From: Phycobacter sedimenti
GTDB lineage: Bacteria > Pseudomonadota > Alphaproteobacteria > Rhodobacterales > Rhodobacteraceae
Direction: 5' to 3'
Assembly (NCBI RefSeq): GCF_038148855.1
Contig: NZ_JBBVGR010000003.1
Coordinates: forward strand, 415,039-479,038
Length of the DNA: 64,000 nt
In this document: positions 40,585-48,878 of the stretch, one piece after another
Layout of the letters: each line of letters opens with the position of its first letter
Numbering within the stretch: the first letter of the stretch is position 1
Position numbers and translations under genes: made by a program
The notes under the pieces: model-generated
What the model was told of the DNA's origin: nothing
The model's input: the letters and a program-made list of their open reading frames with translations, nothing else
The model's database searches: none

Positions 40585-40889
40585 AGAGGTCTCCAAACAT
40601 TCCGATTTTCGCGTTTGTGGGCGATATGAGGGCGCAATGCAATCATTCGCAGCGTAACAGTTTTGAGATCTGAACCGCACATTCCTTCTGGCCAGAATTC
40701 TGTGCACCTGGGCGATCCGGATCACGCCGATCAGCCTCAGCCGGAAGCCTTTGGCGCGCAAAGAAAACATACTTCAGGCTTCATTTTCCTCTCGGCAAGA
40801 TGGCCCCAATTGCGGTATCGCCTCGTGTAGCCCACTCGCAAATGATGCGATTAGGCCGATTCACCACATACCCCCGGAGCGCCCCTGTT
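40585..40889. other. Gap between divergent grxC and the FAD oxidoreductase, without a supported gene
   Basis: Both neighbours must have their promoters here. I see no tRNA, clear hairpin or homologous coding remnant. Frames extending either neighbour into this stretch look random. Confidence 0.3.
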
Positions 40890-42164
40890 TTGACATCAGA
40901 CCTCTCTTCCAGCCTTTGGAGCAACACCTGCCGGGAGCAGGTCACCGCACCGCCCCTGAGTGATGAGGTGACGGCCGATCTGGTTGTGATCGGCGGTGGA
41001 TACACGGGCTGTTCAGCCGCGCTTGAAGCCGCCCAGATGGGTGCCGAGGTGCGCCTTTTGGAAGCCGGAGCCTTTGGGAGCGGCGGATCCGGGCGCAACG
41101 TCGGGCTGGCCAATGCGGGCCTCTGGCTGCCGCCCGAGGACATCAATGCTCAGATCGGTGCGGACGCGGGCCGCAGGTTGTCATCCCTTTTGGCGGATGC
41201 GCCGGATATGGTCTATGGGCTGATCGAAAAATACCAGATCGCTTGCGAGCCGGTGCGCAAGGGCACGTTGCACTGTGCCCATGCACCTGCCGGGATGAAG
41301 GACCTGACACGCCGCTTTGAGCAACTCGGCGCGATTGGCGCGCCCGTCCGGTTGCTGGATGCTGAGGAGGCGCAGGCACGTGTCGGATCCGAGCGTGTAT
41401 TCGGCGCGTTGTTTGATCCACGAGCCGGGACCATTCAGCCGCTGTCTTACGCGCGGGGGCTGGCTCGGGCGGCAGTGGGCGCAGGGGCCAAGCTTCATGC
41501 CGAAACCCCGGCGCTCAGCGCCACGCGAAACGGCGACATATGGGACATCATCACGCCGCAAGGGCGCGTCCGGGCCAGACACATGATCGTTGCAACCAAC
41601 GGCTATGCTCTGGCAATCGAGGGTCTTCAAACACCCGATCTGATTCCGGTTCACTATTTTCAGGCAGCGACCGATCCGCTGCCGGATCACATTCTCGACC
41701 AGCTTTTGCCCGGCCTGGAAGGGTGCTGGGATTCGGCCCTCGTCATGTCATCCTGGCGACGCGATCAGGAAGGTCGGTTGATCATTGGCGCCATGGGGGC
41801 GCTGGACCACGTCGGAAAGGGCATCCACCTCAGTTGGCTGAGGCGAAAGATTGCGCAGCTGTTTCCGGCATTGGCAGATGCGCCCCTGCGACAGACCTGG
41901 TTCGGACGGATCGGCATGACAACCGAGCATCTGCCCAAGATTCAAAGGCTGGACGGCGGCTATGCCTGTTTTGGCTATTCGGGGCGCGGGATCTGTCCGG
42001 GCACCCTGTTCGGAACGCGCATGGCACGGGCCCTTTTGTCCGGGGACGAGGCCTGCCTGCCTGTCGCACCGGTGCAGAGCCATAGCCTGCCATTTGCCGG
42101 GCTGCGGCAGACCTATTACGAGACGGGCGCTACCCTGACCCATCTCGTGAAGGATCGTTTCTAA
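40890..42164 (+). CDS. FAD-dependent amine/amino-acid oxidoreductase (DadA/PuuB-like)
   Basis: About 424 residues of the DAO family. The FAD-binding motif 'ADLVVIGGGYTGCSAALEAAQMGAEVRLLEAG' is near residue 30, followed by 'GGSGRNVGLANAGLWLP', and a late 'GYACFGYSGRGICPGTLFGTRMA' closes the FAD site. Members oxidise amino acids, sarcosine-like compounds or gamma-glutamylputrescine; the substrate is not readable. I chose TTG 40890 (MTSDLSSSLW, a common family start) with GGAG 10 bases upstream, over ATG 40800. It has no operon partner. Confidence 0.82.
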   Translation: MTSDLSSSLWSNTCREQVTAPPLSDEVTADLVVIGGGYTGCSAALEAAQMGAEVRLLEAGAFGSGGSGRNVGLANAGLWLPPEDINAQIGADAGRRLSSLLADAPDMVYGLIEKYQIACEPVRKGTLHCAHAPAGMKDLTRRFEQLGAIGAPVRLLDAEEAQARVGSERVFGALFDPRAGTIQPLSYARGLARAAVGAGAKLHAETPALSATRNGDIWDIITPQGRVRARHMIVATNGYALAIEGLQTPDLIPVHYFQAATDPLPDHILDQLLPGLEGCWDSALVMSSWRRDQEGRLIIGAMGALDHVGKGIHLSWLRRKIAQLFPALADAPLRQTWFGRIGMTTEHLPKIQRLDGGYACFGYSGRGICPGTLFGTRMARALLSGDEACLPVAPVQSHSLPFAGLRQTYYETGATLTHLVKDRF

Positions 42165-42203
42165 GGTCAGGCCGGGGTTTGTCCGGCCTGACACCTGATA
42201 CGC

Positions 42204-43280
42204 TCAGCCGCAACTGGCGATCGCTTTGCCCAGACCCGTGATCAGGTCCGTGTAGAATGTCGGGCCGGTTGGAATACTGGTCCCGATAGGATCGATCACG
42301 ACGTTACTGGCCTTGGTGCCATCCAGCACGGTGGCAACCAACCCCGGATTGAACTGAGGCTCGGAGAAGACACAGGTCACACCGTGCTCGGCCACCTCAT
42401 TGCGGATTTCCGCAATCCGCGCCGGGCTGGGATCAGAGGCATCTCCAAGCGAGATCGCGCCGGCAGAAGCCAGGCCAAAACTCTTCTCGTAGTACTGATA
42501 GGCGTCGTGGAAGACGATGAAGGATTTGGCGCGGAACGGCTCCAGAAGTGCATTGACCTCTTTGACCGCCGCGTCAATCTCGGCCTTGCCCGCCACCGCA
42601 TTGGCCTTGTAGGTCGCGGCATTCTCGGGGTCGAGGTCCGACAGTTCTTCGGCAATGGCCATCAGCCAGACTTCCGCATTTGCAGGCGCAAGCCAAGCGT
42701 GGGGATCAAGGCCTGTATGACCGTGTCCCTCGTGATCGTCATGAGCCGCATGATCAGCGTGGTTGTCATGATCATGCGCATCGTGGTCGGCATGCTTTTC
42801 ATGGTCGTCATGGTCTTTGTGGCCGTCATGATCGTTGTGATCATGTTCGTCGGCGTGATCCGCATGTTCCTCGCCGTCATGAGCCTCGTCATGATGGTAT
42901 TCGTCGTGCTCATGCGCCTCAAAGGTCGCGCCAGTGCGGAACTCGTACGTCAAGGTGCCCGGCACCTCGAGCAACTCGGTCACACGTGCATCCGAGGCAA
43001 GCGTATCCAGAGGCCCTTCGAGCCAGGGCGTCAGCGCCTCCCCGATCCAGAACACGGCATCCGCACGCTCCAACGCCAGCGCTTCGGACGGGCGCATCGC
43101 ATAGCCATGCGGAGAGACCCCCGGCGGTATCACCAGATCGGGGGTGCCAACCCCCTCCATCACCCGCGCGACCAACCCGTGCACCGGTGCAATATCCACG
43201 GCAACGCGCGGCACATCCGCCAGTGCCATGCCCCCGCCCAGAACAGCGGGAAACACAACCGCATATGAAACGCCCTTCAT
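42204..43280 (-). CDS. znuA: Zinc ABC transporter substrate-binding protein ZnuA
   Basis: 358 residues with a signal peptide. Zinc ligands include the histidines in 'IAPVHGLVARVMEG' and 'GLDPHAWLAPANA' plus 'FIVFHDAYQYYEKSFGL'. A loop of about 65 residues (roughly 118-185) is nearly all His/Asp/Glu, far longer than needed, and should collect zinc for the binding site. It is divergent from zur-znuCB, with two likely Zur boxes between. Repetitive codons in the loop make many spurious frames. Confidence 0.94.
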   Translation of the reverse strand: MKGVSYAVVFPAVLGGGMALADVPRVAVDIAPVHGLVARVMEGVGTPDLVIPPGVSPHGYAMRPSEALALERADAVFWIGEALTPWLEGPLDTLASDARVTELLEVPGTLTYEFRTGATFEAHEHDEYHHDEAHDGEEHADHADEHDHNDHDGHKDHDDHEKHADHDAHDHDNHADHAAHDDHEGHGHTGLDPHAWLAPANAEVWLMAIAEELSDLDPENAATYKANAVAGKAEIDAAVKEVNALLEPFRAKSFIVFHDAYQYYEKSFGLASAGAISLGDASDPSPARIAEIRNEVAEHGVTCVFSEPQFNPGLVATVLDGTKASNVVIDPIGTSIPTGPTFYTDLITGLGKAIASCG

Positions 43281-43334
43281 CCCAGGCCTCCTTTGCTTTG
43301 GATCACTACGCCATCGACCGAGTCGCCCTGCGCA

Positions 43335-43382
43335 GATGTAATTTTATAACATCACGCCGCTTGATAAGCGTCATAACATTAC
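43335..43382. promoter_or_regulatory. Two probable Zur operators between znuA and zur
   Basis: Box 1 is a 19-base imperfect palindrome (43335-43353, core GTAATTTTATAAC). Box 2 has the core GTCATAACATTAC (43370-43382). Both fit the GTnAT-n3-ATnAC pattern expected for Zur. The region is AT-rich inside GC-rich DNA and serves two divergent promoters. Confidence 0.65.
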
Positions 43383-43442
43383 ATATCAAGGGGGAAAAGG
43401 GGGAAAATGCCCCAGACACCTGAGCCGCGCGGAGTTTGCAGG

Positions 43443-43925
43443 ATGGAAACGATCGGTTTTGAAACCCATGATCACAGCAGCTGCATTCACGACTGCATCG
43501 CCGCCGTGGATGCCGACTGCAAGGCCAGAGGGCTGCAATTCACCCCGGTGCGGCGGCGTGTGCTGGAAATCCTCTTGCAGGAGCATCGCGCCCTCGGGGC
43601 CTATGAGATCCTCGACCGCTTGCGCGAAGAGGGGCTCGGCTCGCAGCCGCCCGTGGCCTATCGGGCCCTGGATTTCCTGGTCAAGAACCGCTTTGCACAC
43701 AAGATCGAGCGGCTCAATGCCTTTATCGCCTGCACCCATCCCGGGGATACACATGCGCCCATTTTCATGATCTGCCGCATCTGCAACGCAGTGGCCGAGG
43801 TGCACACAGACCCGAGCAACGGCCAGCTGGGCGACGCCGCCAAACAGGCCGGCTTCCTGATCGAACGCACCGTGGTCGAGGCCGAGGGCATCTGCCCCAA
43901 GTGCCAAAAGGCAGAGGTCGCATGA
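43443..43925 (+). CDS. zur: Zinc uptake regulator Zur (Fur family)
   Basis: 160 residues. The winged helix-turn-helix ('RGLQFTPVRRRVLEILLQEHRALGAYEILDRLREE...PPVAYRALDFLVKN') is followed by a metal domain with CRIC and CPKC pairs forming the structural zinc site and 'HPGDTHAPIFMICR'. Zinc-loaded Zur should repress znuA and its own zur-znuCB operon through the boxes just upstream. ATG 43443 has GGAG 8 bases before it. The stop overlaps znuC (ATGA). Confidence 0.92.
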   Translation: METIGFETHDHSSCIHDCIAAVDADCKARGLQFTPVRRRVLEILLQEHRALGAYEILDRLREEGLGSQPPVAYRALDFLVKNRFAHKIERLNAFIACTHPGDTHAPIFMICRICNAVAEVHTDPSNGQLGDAAKQAGFLIERTVVEAEGICPKCQKAEVA

Positions 43926-44704
43926 GTCTTGTCACCCTCAAGGGCCTGTCGGTCCGCTACGGTGGCAATACAGTCCTTTCGGACGTGAATCTGTCGATTG
44001 AGCCGGGAGAGATCGTCACCGTCGTCGGCCCCAATGGCTCTGGCAAGTCCACGCTGTTGCGCAGCATCATTGGCGCCTTGCGGCCCAGCCGAGGTGACGT
44101 GACCCGCGCGCCGGGGCTGCGTATCGGCTATGTGCCGCAAAAACTGCATATCGACCCTACTCTGCCCCTGACCGTACGCCGGTTCCTGAGCCTGCCTGCT
44201 CGTGTCAGCGATGCCCGTGCCGAAGAAGCCCTGCAGCAGGCCGGTGCCGGTCCGCTGGCGGGACGTCAGATGTCGGATCTGTCTGGCGGCCAGTTCCAGC
44301 GCGTGCTGCTGGCGCGCGCGCTCCTGAGTGATCCTCAACTGCTGATTCTGGACGAGGCCACACAAGGTCTTGACCAGCCCGGATCCGCCGCCTTTTACCA
44401 GCAGATCGCCACCGTGCGCGCCAAGCTGGGCTGCGCCGTCCTGATGGTCAGCCACGAATTGCATGTGGTCATGGCGGCCTCGGACCGGGTGATCTGTCTC
44501 AATGGCCATATCTGCTGCGAAGGTGAGCCGGAGCACGTCGCTTCGGCCCCCGAATACCGGGCGCTGTTCGGGACGGGCACCCAGGGCGCGCTGGCCCTGT
44601 ACCGGCACGAGCATAACCATTCCCACGATCACGCCCATAGTCATGATCATGGTCCTGACTGCGACCACGGTCATGGTCCCGCGACAAAGGACATCGCTTC
44701 ATGA
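43922..44704 (+). CDS. znuC: Zinc ABC transporter ATP-binding protein ZnuC
   Basis: 260 residues: Walker A 'GPNGSGKSTLLRS', Q-loop 'IGYVPQKLHIDP', signature 'LSGGQFQRVLLARALL', Walker B 'LLILDEATQGLDQPG' and switch His in 'LMVSHELHVV'. The C-terminal 30 residues form a second His/Asp-rich tail ('HEHNHSHDHAHSHDHG'), unusual on the cytoplasmic ATPase and possibly a zinc sensor or buffer. Overlaps zur and znuB by ATGA. Confidence 0.94.
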   Translation: MSLVTLKGLSVRYGGNTVLSDVNLSIEPGEIVTVVGPNGSGKSTLLRSIIGALRPSRGDVTRAPGLRIGYVPQKLHIDPTLPLTVRRFLSLPARVSDARAEEALQQAGAGPLAGRQMSDLSGGQFQRVLLARALLSDPQLLILDEATQGLDQPGSAAFYQQIATVRAKLGCAVLMVSHELHVVMAASDRVICLNGHICCEGEPEHVASAPEYRALFGTGTQGALALYRHEHNHSHDHAHSHDHGPDCDHGHGPATKDIAS

Positions 44705-45513
44705 TGGAGCTTTTCGACAGTTTCCTTGTCCGGGCCGCGCTGGCCGGGGTTGGCGTCGCCCTCGCAGCCGCCCCCTTGGGCTGTTTCGTGGTCTGGCGCC
44801 GCATGGCCTATTTCGGAGATGCCACGGCACATGCCTCGATCCTGGGCGTTGCGCTGGCGCTGGCCTTTGACACATCGGTCTTTGCCGGGGTTCTGATCAC
44901 CTCGCTGGTGATGGCCACCACGGTCTCGACGCTCAGCAATCGCGGCTATGCCATGGACACGCTTCTGGGCGTTCTGGCGCATTCGTCGCTGGCCTTTGGC
45001 CTTGTGGCGGTGTCCTTCCTGCAGGGGGTGCGGATCGATCTGATGGCCTATCTGTTTGGCGATATCCTCGCGGTGGGCCGGGTGGATCTGGCGGTGATCT
45101 GGGGCGGTGCGGCACTGGTACTGGCGCTCCTGTGGGCGCGCTGGTCGGCGCTTTTGACCGCAACACTGAACCCGGATCTGGCCTATGCCGCCGGGATCGA
45201 TCCAAAGCGCGAACAGATGGTGCTGACCATTGCGCTGGCCCTCGTGGTGGCCGTCGCGATCAAGGTTGTGGGGGTTCTCTTGATTGCTGCGCTTTTGCTG
45301 ATCCCGGCGGCCACCGCGCGCCCCTTTGCCAGTACGCCCGAGCGCATGGCACTGATCGCCGCGATCATCGGCGCCCTATCCGCCCTTGGCGGGTTGCAGC
45401 TTGCCTTTACCTTTGACACGCCGACAGGGCCGACAATCGTCTGTCTGGCAGCGGTGCTGTTTGCCGCCTCCAGCCTCGGAGATCTTCTGCGGCGGGCCGC
45501 AATGCGCGGATAA
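44701..45513 (+). CDS. znuB: Zinc ABC transporter permease ZnuB
   Basis: A 270-residue membrane protein of the ABC-3 family with about eight hydrophobic segments. Typical blocks are 'RMAYFGDATAHASILGVALA', 'DTLLGVLAHSSLAFGLV', 'LMAYLFGDIL' and 'VGVLLIAALLLIPAATAR'. It forms the channel that accepts zinc from ZnuA. Last gene of zur-znuC-znuB; the start overlaps znuC. Confidence 0.94.
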   Translation: MMELFDSFLVRAALAGVGVALAAAPLGCFVVWRRMAYFGDATAHASILGVALALAFDTSVFAGVLITSLVMATTVSTLSNRGYAMDTLLGVLAHSSLAFGLVAVSFLQGVRIDLMAYLFGDILAVGRVDLAVIWGGAALVLALLWARWSALLTATLNPDLAYAAGIDPKREQMVLTIALALVVAVAIKVVGVLLIAALLLIPAATARPFASTPERMALIAAIIGALSALGGLQLAFTFDTPTGPTIVCLAAVLFAASSLGDLLRRAAMRG

Positions 45514-45579
45514 GAAAGGATACGCCGGAACAAATGGTTTTTATTTGCCATTTCCTTCGTCTTTGTTCTTGATCAATTC

Positions 45580-46494
45580 ATGGATCCGCAGCTTGACCCG
45601 AAACAGACAACCCGGCTGATCGCGTCTCTGAAGGACGCGATTGCCGGAATGCCGCCCAAACTGGCAGCGGCGGCCAAATATATCATCGATAATCCCGGTG
45701 ATTTCGCGCTCGACCCGGTGCGGGTCACTGCACAAAAGGCCGGAATCAGCGCCAATACACTGGTGCGGCTGGCAGAGTTCCTCGGGTTTGACGGCTTCGA
45801 AGCCCTGCGCGGCCCCTTTCGCGCCTCCCTTGTGACCAGGCGCGAGGCGGGCCTTGGCGAAGACTGGCTGACCCAGATGCAGGTCTCAACCGCCCCCGCC
45901 GCCGCCCTGCAGGCCCGCGCTGCCCGCAACGAGATCAATATCGTCGCACGCTCTCTCAGACTGATGACGCCCGAGCGCACCGCAGCCATCGTGAAAACCC
46001 TCACCGAAGCACGCCGAAGCTACGTGACGGCCACACGCGCGTCATATGCTTTGGCCCATTACTTCCACTATGTCGGGCGCATGGCGTTGCCGGATCTTGA
46101 CCTTGTGCCACGCCACATGGGCTCGGCCATCGACGATCTGATTGACCTTTCGGACCGGGACTGCCTGATCGCGATCACCTTTTCCCCCTACTCTGCGGAT
46201 ACCATCCAGGCGCTGCGCATGGCGGCTGAACGCAAGGCGAAGGTGGTATTGATCTCCGACAGCGAAGTCATCGCCCCGGGCATTCATGCCGATCACGTGC
46301 TGGCAGCCTCCTCGAATTCCATCCATGCCTTCGGCGCCTATGGCGGGGCCATGGCGGTGCTGGAGTGTCTGCTGACCCACCTGATCGAGGCCGGAGGCGC
46401 AGAGGCACGCCGCCGGATCGAAGCTTATGAAGATCTGCGTCAGGACAGCGGTGCCTACTGGAGCGCCTCCCGCCTGCCGCGCCTGAAGGGCTAG
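45580..46494 (+). CDS. RpiR/MurR-family transcriptional regulator with SIS domain
   Basis: 304 residues. N-terminal helix-turn-helix ('PPKLAAAAKYIIDNPGDFALDPVRVTAQKAGISANTLVRLAEFLGFDGFEALR') and a C-terminal SIS domain (about 130-260, 'LIAITFSPYSADTIQALRMAAERKAKVVLISDSE') that normally senses a phosphosugar. An inverted repeat (AAATGG 45532-45537 with CCATTT 45548-45553) 27 bases upstream is a candidate self-operator. It is convergent with the arginine operon three bases away, so its target is not clear from position. Confidence 0.87.
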   Translation: MDPQLDPKQTTRLIASLKDAIAGMPPKLAAAAKYIIDNPGDFALDPVRVTAQKAGISANTLVRLAEFLGFDGFEALRGPFRASLVTRREAGLGEDWLTQMQVSTAPAAALQARAARNEINIVARSLRLMTPERTAAIVKTLTEARRSYVTATRASYALAHYFHYVGRMALPDLDLVPRHMGSAIDDLIDLSDRDCLIAITFSPYSADTIQALRMAAERKAKVVLISDSEVIAPGIHADHVLAASSNSIHAFGAYGGAMAVLECLLTHLIEAGGAEARRRIEAYEDLRQDSGAYWSASRLPRLKG

Positions 46495-46497
46495 CGA

Positions 46498-47280
46498 TCA
46501 GAACCGCAGCGACAGGCAGGACATACCGCCATCCAGTTTGGCGCAGTCGCGATTGTCGATCTCCATTACTTGAAAGCCTGCGCGGTCCAGCATCTCGGCC
46601 GTGCGCGGAAACCCTGCGGCCATGATCACCAGATCGTTGAAGCGGATCGCATTGGCGGCGGCCTCTTCCCCTTTTGGCACATGCAAGACACGATAGCCTT
46701 CGAAACAGCCCGATGCATCAAGCCGCGCGGTCGAGAGGATGGTCTCTGCGTCCAGAAGCGAACAATCCGTCTTGAAATGCAGGACACCCGGCGGGGTGAT
46801 GACCTCGCGCACCGCATACCCCCAATCCGAGACGATTTCTGACAGCTCAGCCACTCCCGCCGCATCTGTGCGGTCGGAGCGCCCCACCAGAATCTCACGG
46901 GCTGTGACAAGGATGTCGCCACCTTCGACATGGCCAGGGCCAGTGAGTTCGCGCAGATCATCGTAACAGTGGCGCAAGGCGGGCGCCATTTCGGCGACCT
47001 CCCCCCGGCGCGAGGGCGCGCCCGGGCGCATCAACACGGCCCCCTCAGGCAAACACAGGGCAGTGTCTTCGACGAACAGAGCATCCGGAAAGGCTTCCAG
47101 AGGCTCCAGTTCGATCACCTTGGCGCCGGTACTTTTGAGGGCTGCCACGTAAGCAGCGTGCGCCTCAAGCATGCTTTCCAGATCCGGCGTGCCGATGTCT
47201 TTGGCCCGCAGACCGTTTATGACGCTCTGGCCCGGACGGCGGGTGATGGCGCGGGTGAACTGATAGGTGGGATCGGTCAT
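46498..47280 (-). CDS. ddaH: Dimethylarginine dimethylaminohydrolase (DDAH-like amidinohydrolase)
   Basis: 260 residues of the guanidino-modifying superfamily. 'FPDALFVEDTALCLPEGAVLMRPG' binds substrate, 'GHVEGGDILV' and 'PPGVLHFKTDCSLLD' contain the catalytic histidine region, and C255 in 'LDGGMSCLSLRF' is the nucleophile. The family turns methylated arginines into citrulline plus methylamines. The start overlaps the stop of the decarboxylase gene (ATGA), tying it to arginine breakdown. A related amidinohydrolase specificity remains possible. Confidence 0.85.
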   Translation of the reverse strand: MTDPTYQFTRAITRRPGQSVINGLRAKDIGTPDLESMLEAHAAYVAALKSTGAKVIELEPLEAFPDALFVEDTALCLPEGAVLMRPGAPSRRGEVAEMAPALRHCYDDLRELTGPGHVEGGDILVTAREILVGRSDRTDAAGVAELSEIVSDWGYAVREVITPPGVLHFKTDCSLLDAETILSTARLDASGCFEGYRVLHVPKGEEAAANAIRFNDLVIMAAGFPRTAEMLDRAGFQVMEIDNRDCAKLDGGMSCLSLRF

Positions 47281-48878
47281 CCGTTGTCCTGCTCCGGAAC
47301 AAACCGCGGCGCCGCGATTTCGATCAGAGATGGGCCGCCTGCAGGAGTGGCCTTCAGGGCAGAAGCAACCTCATCAGGGTCGGCCTGAACCAACTGGTAG
47401 GGAATGCCAAAGGACTGTGCCGCCGCCGCAAAACCCGGCGGGGTGGGATCACAGCCCACCACGGTCACGCCTACATCCTGCATCGAGGTTGCGATCTCGC
47501 GGTATCCGTGGTTGTTCCAGATAACAAAGGTCACAGGCAGGCGTTCTTCAACGGCCACCATGATTTCGGGCAAGGTGAACTGCGCCCCGCCATCGCCGAG
47601 GATCGAAAGAACCCGCGTCCCGGGGGCGCCGATGGCCGCACCGATAGCGGCTGGAATTCCATAGCCCAGCGCGCCATAGCCCGTCGCCGCATTGAACCAG
47701 CCGCCGGGGCGATCGTGGTCATAGAAAAGGTTCCCGGCGTATATGGGCTGGGTGGAATCCCCAACCATGATCGCACCCGGAAGCGTATCACGCATGGCGT
47801 TGAGGATCTCGACTTGGGCGCGATACTCTGCGCCGATCTCTTCCCATGCCGCCGCACGGGCGCTGGCGGCGCGCTCAGCACCGTCTGCTTTCGGGGCTTC
47901 GCCTTCCAAAACCGCAAGAAGGGCAGTCACGAATGGCTCTGCGGCGCTTTCAATCGTCAGCTCCGCCTTGTGGCGCGCCAGTTGCTGCCCGCAGATGTCA
48001 ACGCGGATCAGCCCGGCCATCGCAGGCATGGTTCCGCTTGCATACATGTCGTAGTCCGTCGGACCCAACTCGGTCCCGAGGGCAAGGACCGCATCGGCCT
48101 CTTCGATCAGACACCGGGTCGCGGCAAGACTGGGGCTGGCGGGCACCGACAGGGCATGCCCATGCATCAGCCCCCGTGCATTCACGGTCTGCACCACCGG
48201 TGCATCCAGCAATTCGGCAAGGGCGCGCAGATGTGCCCCAAGCCCTTTTGCCCCGCCCCCGGCAAGGATCACGGGACGCTTTGCCAAAAGGAGTTTCCGC
48301 GCAACCTCTGTCAACAGATGAGGCTCCGGCAGCGGCGGCTCTGGTGCTTCGGAACAAGCTGTCGGCGCAGCGTCCAGTCCGGCAACATCGAGCGGGATCT
48401 GGATATGTGTCGGACCGGGTCGACCGCTGAAGAACGGCTGAAACACCCTGTTCAGAGCCTTGTCGAGTGCCTCTGGTGCCTCCAGATGCTCTGATACCAA
48501 AGCGACGTTGGCGGCTAGGGCGTGCTGGTCGGGAAGCTCGTGCAGATGGCCGATCCCCTGCCCCAGCGAGGCCCGCGTATTGACCCCGGACACCACCAAC
48601 ATGGGCACGGAATCCGCACGCGCCTGCGCCATAGGCGTGAGCGTATTTGTCAGCCCCGGTCCGGTGATCACAAAGGCCACGCCCGGCTTCCCGGTCACGC
48701 GCGCGTAGCCATCCGCCATGAAACCTGCGCCCTGCTCGTGCCGCGGTGTGACATGGCGCATCCCCGAGGCGGCTAGTCCGCGATACAGCTCGACCGTATG
48801 AACGCCGGGAATGCCGAACACACAGTCAACACCACGCGCCTTCAGCCGCGCGACCAGCGCCTCCCCCAGCGTCGTCAT
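47277..48878 (-). CDS. Thiamine-diphosphate enzyme, probable 2-ketoarginine decarboxylase (AruI-like)
   Basis: 533 residues with the acetolactate-synthase layout: 'GVDCVFGIPGVHTVELYRGL' and 'TPRHEQGAGFMADGYARVTG' (activating Glu), a central domain (about 185-320), and 'ILGDGGAQFTLPEIMVAVEERLPVTFVIWNNHGYREI' that binds thiamine diphosphate and magnesium. Placed between an aminotransferase and DDAH, it best fits AruI, which decarboxylates 5-guanidino-2-oxopentanoate to 4-guanidinobutanal. ATGA overlaps at both ends. Substrate is inferred from context. Confidence 0.82.
   Translation of the reverse strand: MTTLGEALVARLKARGVDCVFGIPGVHTVELYRGLAASGMRHVTPRHEQGAGFMADGYARVTGKPGVAFVITGPGLTNTLTPMAQARADSVPMLVVSGVNTRASLGQGIGHLHELPDQHALAANVALVSEHLEAPEALDKALNRVFQPFFSGRPGPTHIQIPLDVAGLDAAPTACSEAPEPPLPEPHLLTEVARKLLLAKRPVILAGGGAKGLGAHLRALAELLDAPVVQTVNARGLMHGHALSVPASPSLAATRCLIEEADAVLALGTELGPTDYDMYASGTMPAMAGLIRVDICGQQLARHKAELTIESAAEPFVTALLAVLEGEAPKADGAERAASARAAAWEEIGAEYRAQVEILNAMRDTLPGAIMVGDSTQPIYAGNLFYDHDRPGGWFNAATGYGALGYGIPAAIGAAIGAPGTRVLSILGDGGAQFTLPEIMVAVEERLPVTFVIWNNHGYREIATSMQDVGVTVVGCDPTPPGFAAAAQSFGIPYQLVQADPDEVASALKATPAGGPSLIEIAAPRFVPEQDNG

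Noticed and set aside
40327..40770. N-terminally extended glutaredoxin or a comF remnant upstream of grxC
   Set aside because: The extra 62 residues show no ComF motif (no DD..TTG-type phosphoribosyl site) and no homology; the ATG at 40584 gives a normal glutaredoxin.
42680..42930. Short tandem CAT/GTC-rich repeats resembling a repeat array
   Set aside because: They encode the His/Asp-rich loop of ZnuA in frame; not CRISPR, with no regular repeat-spacer pattern.
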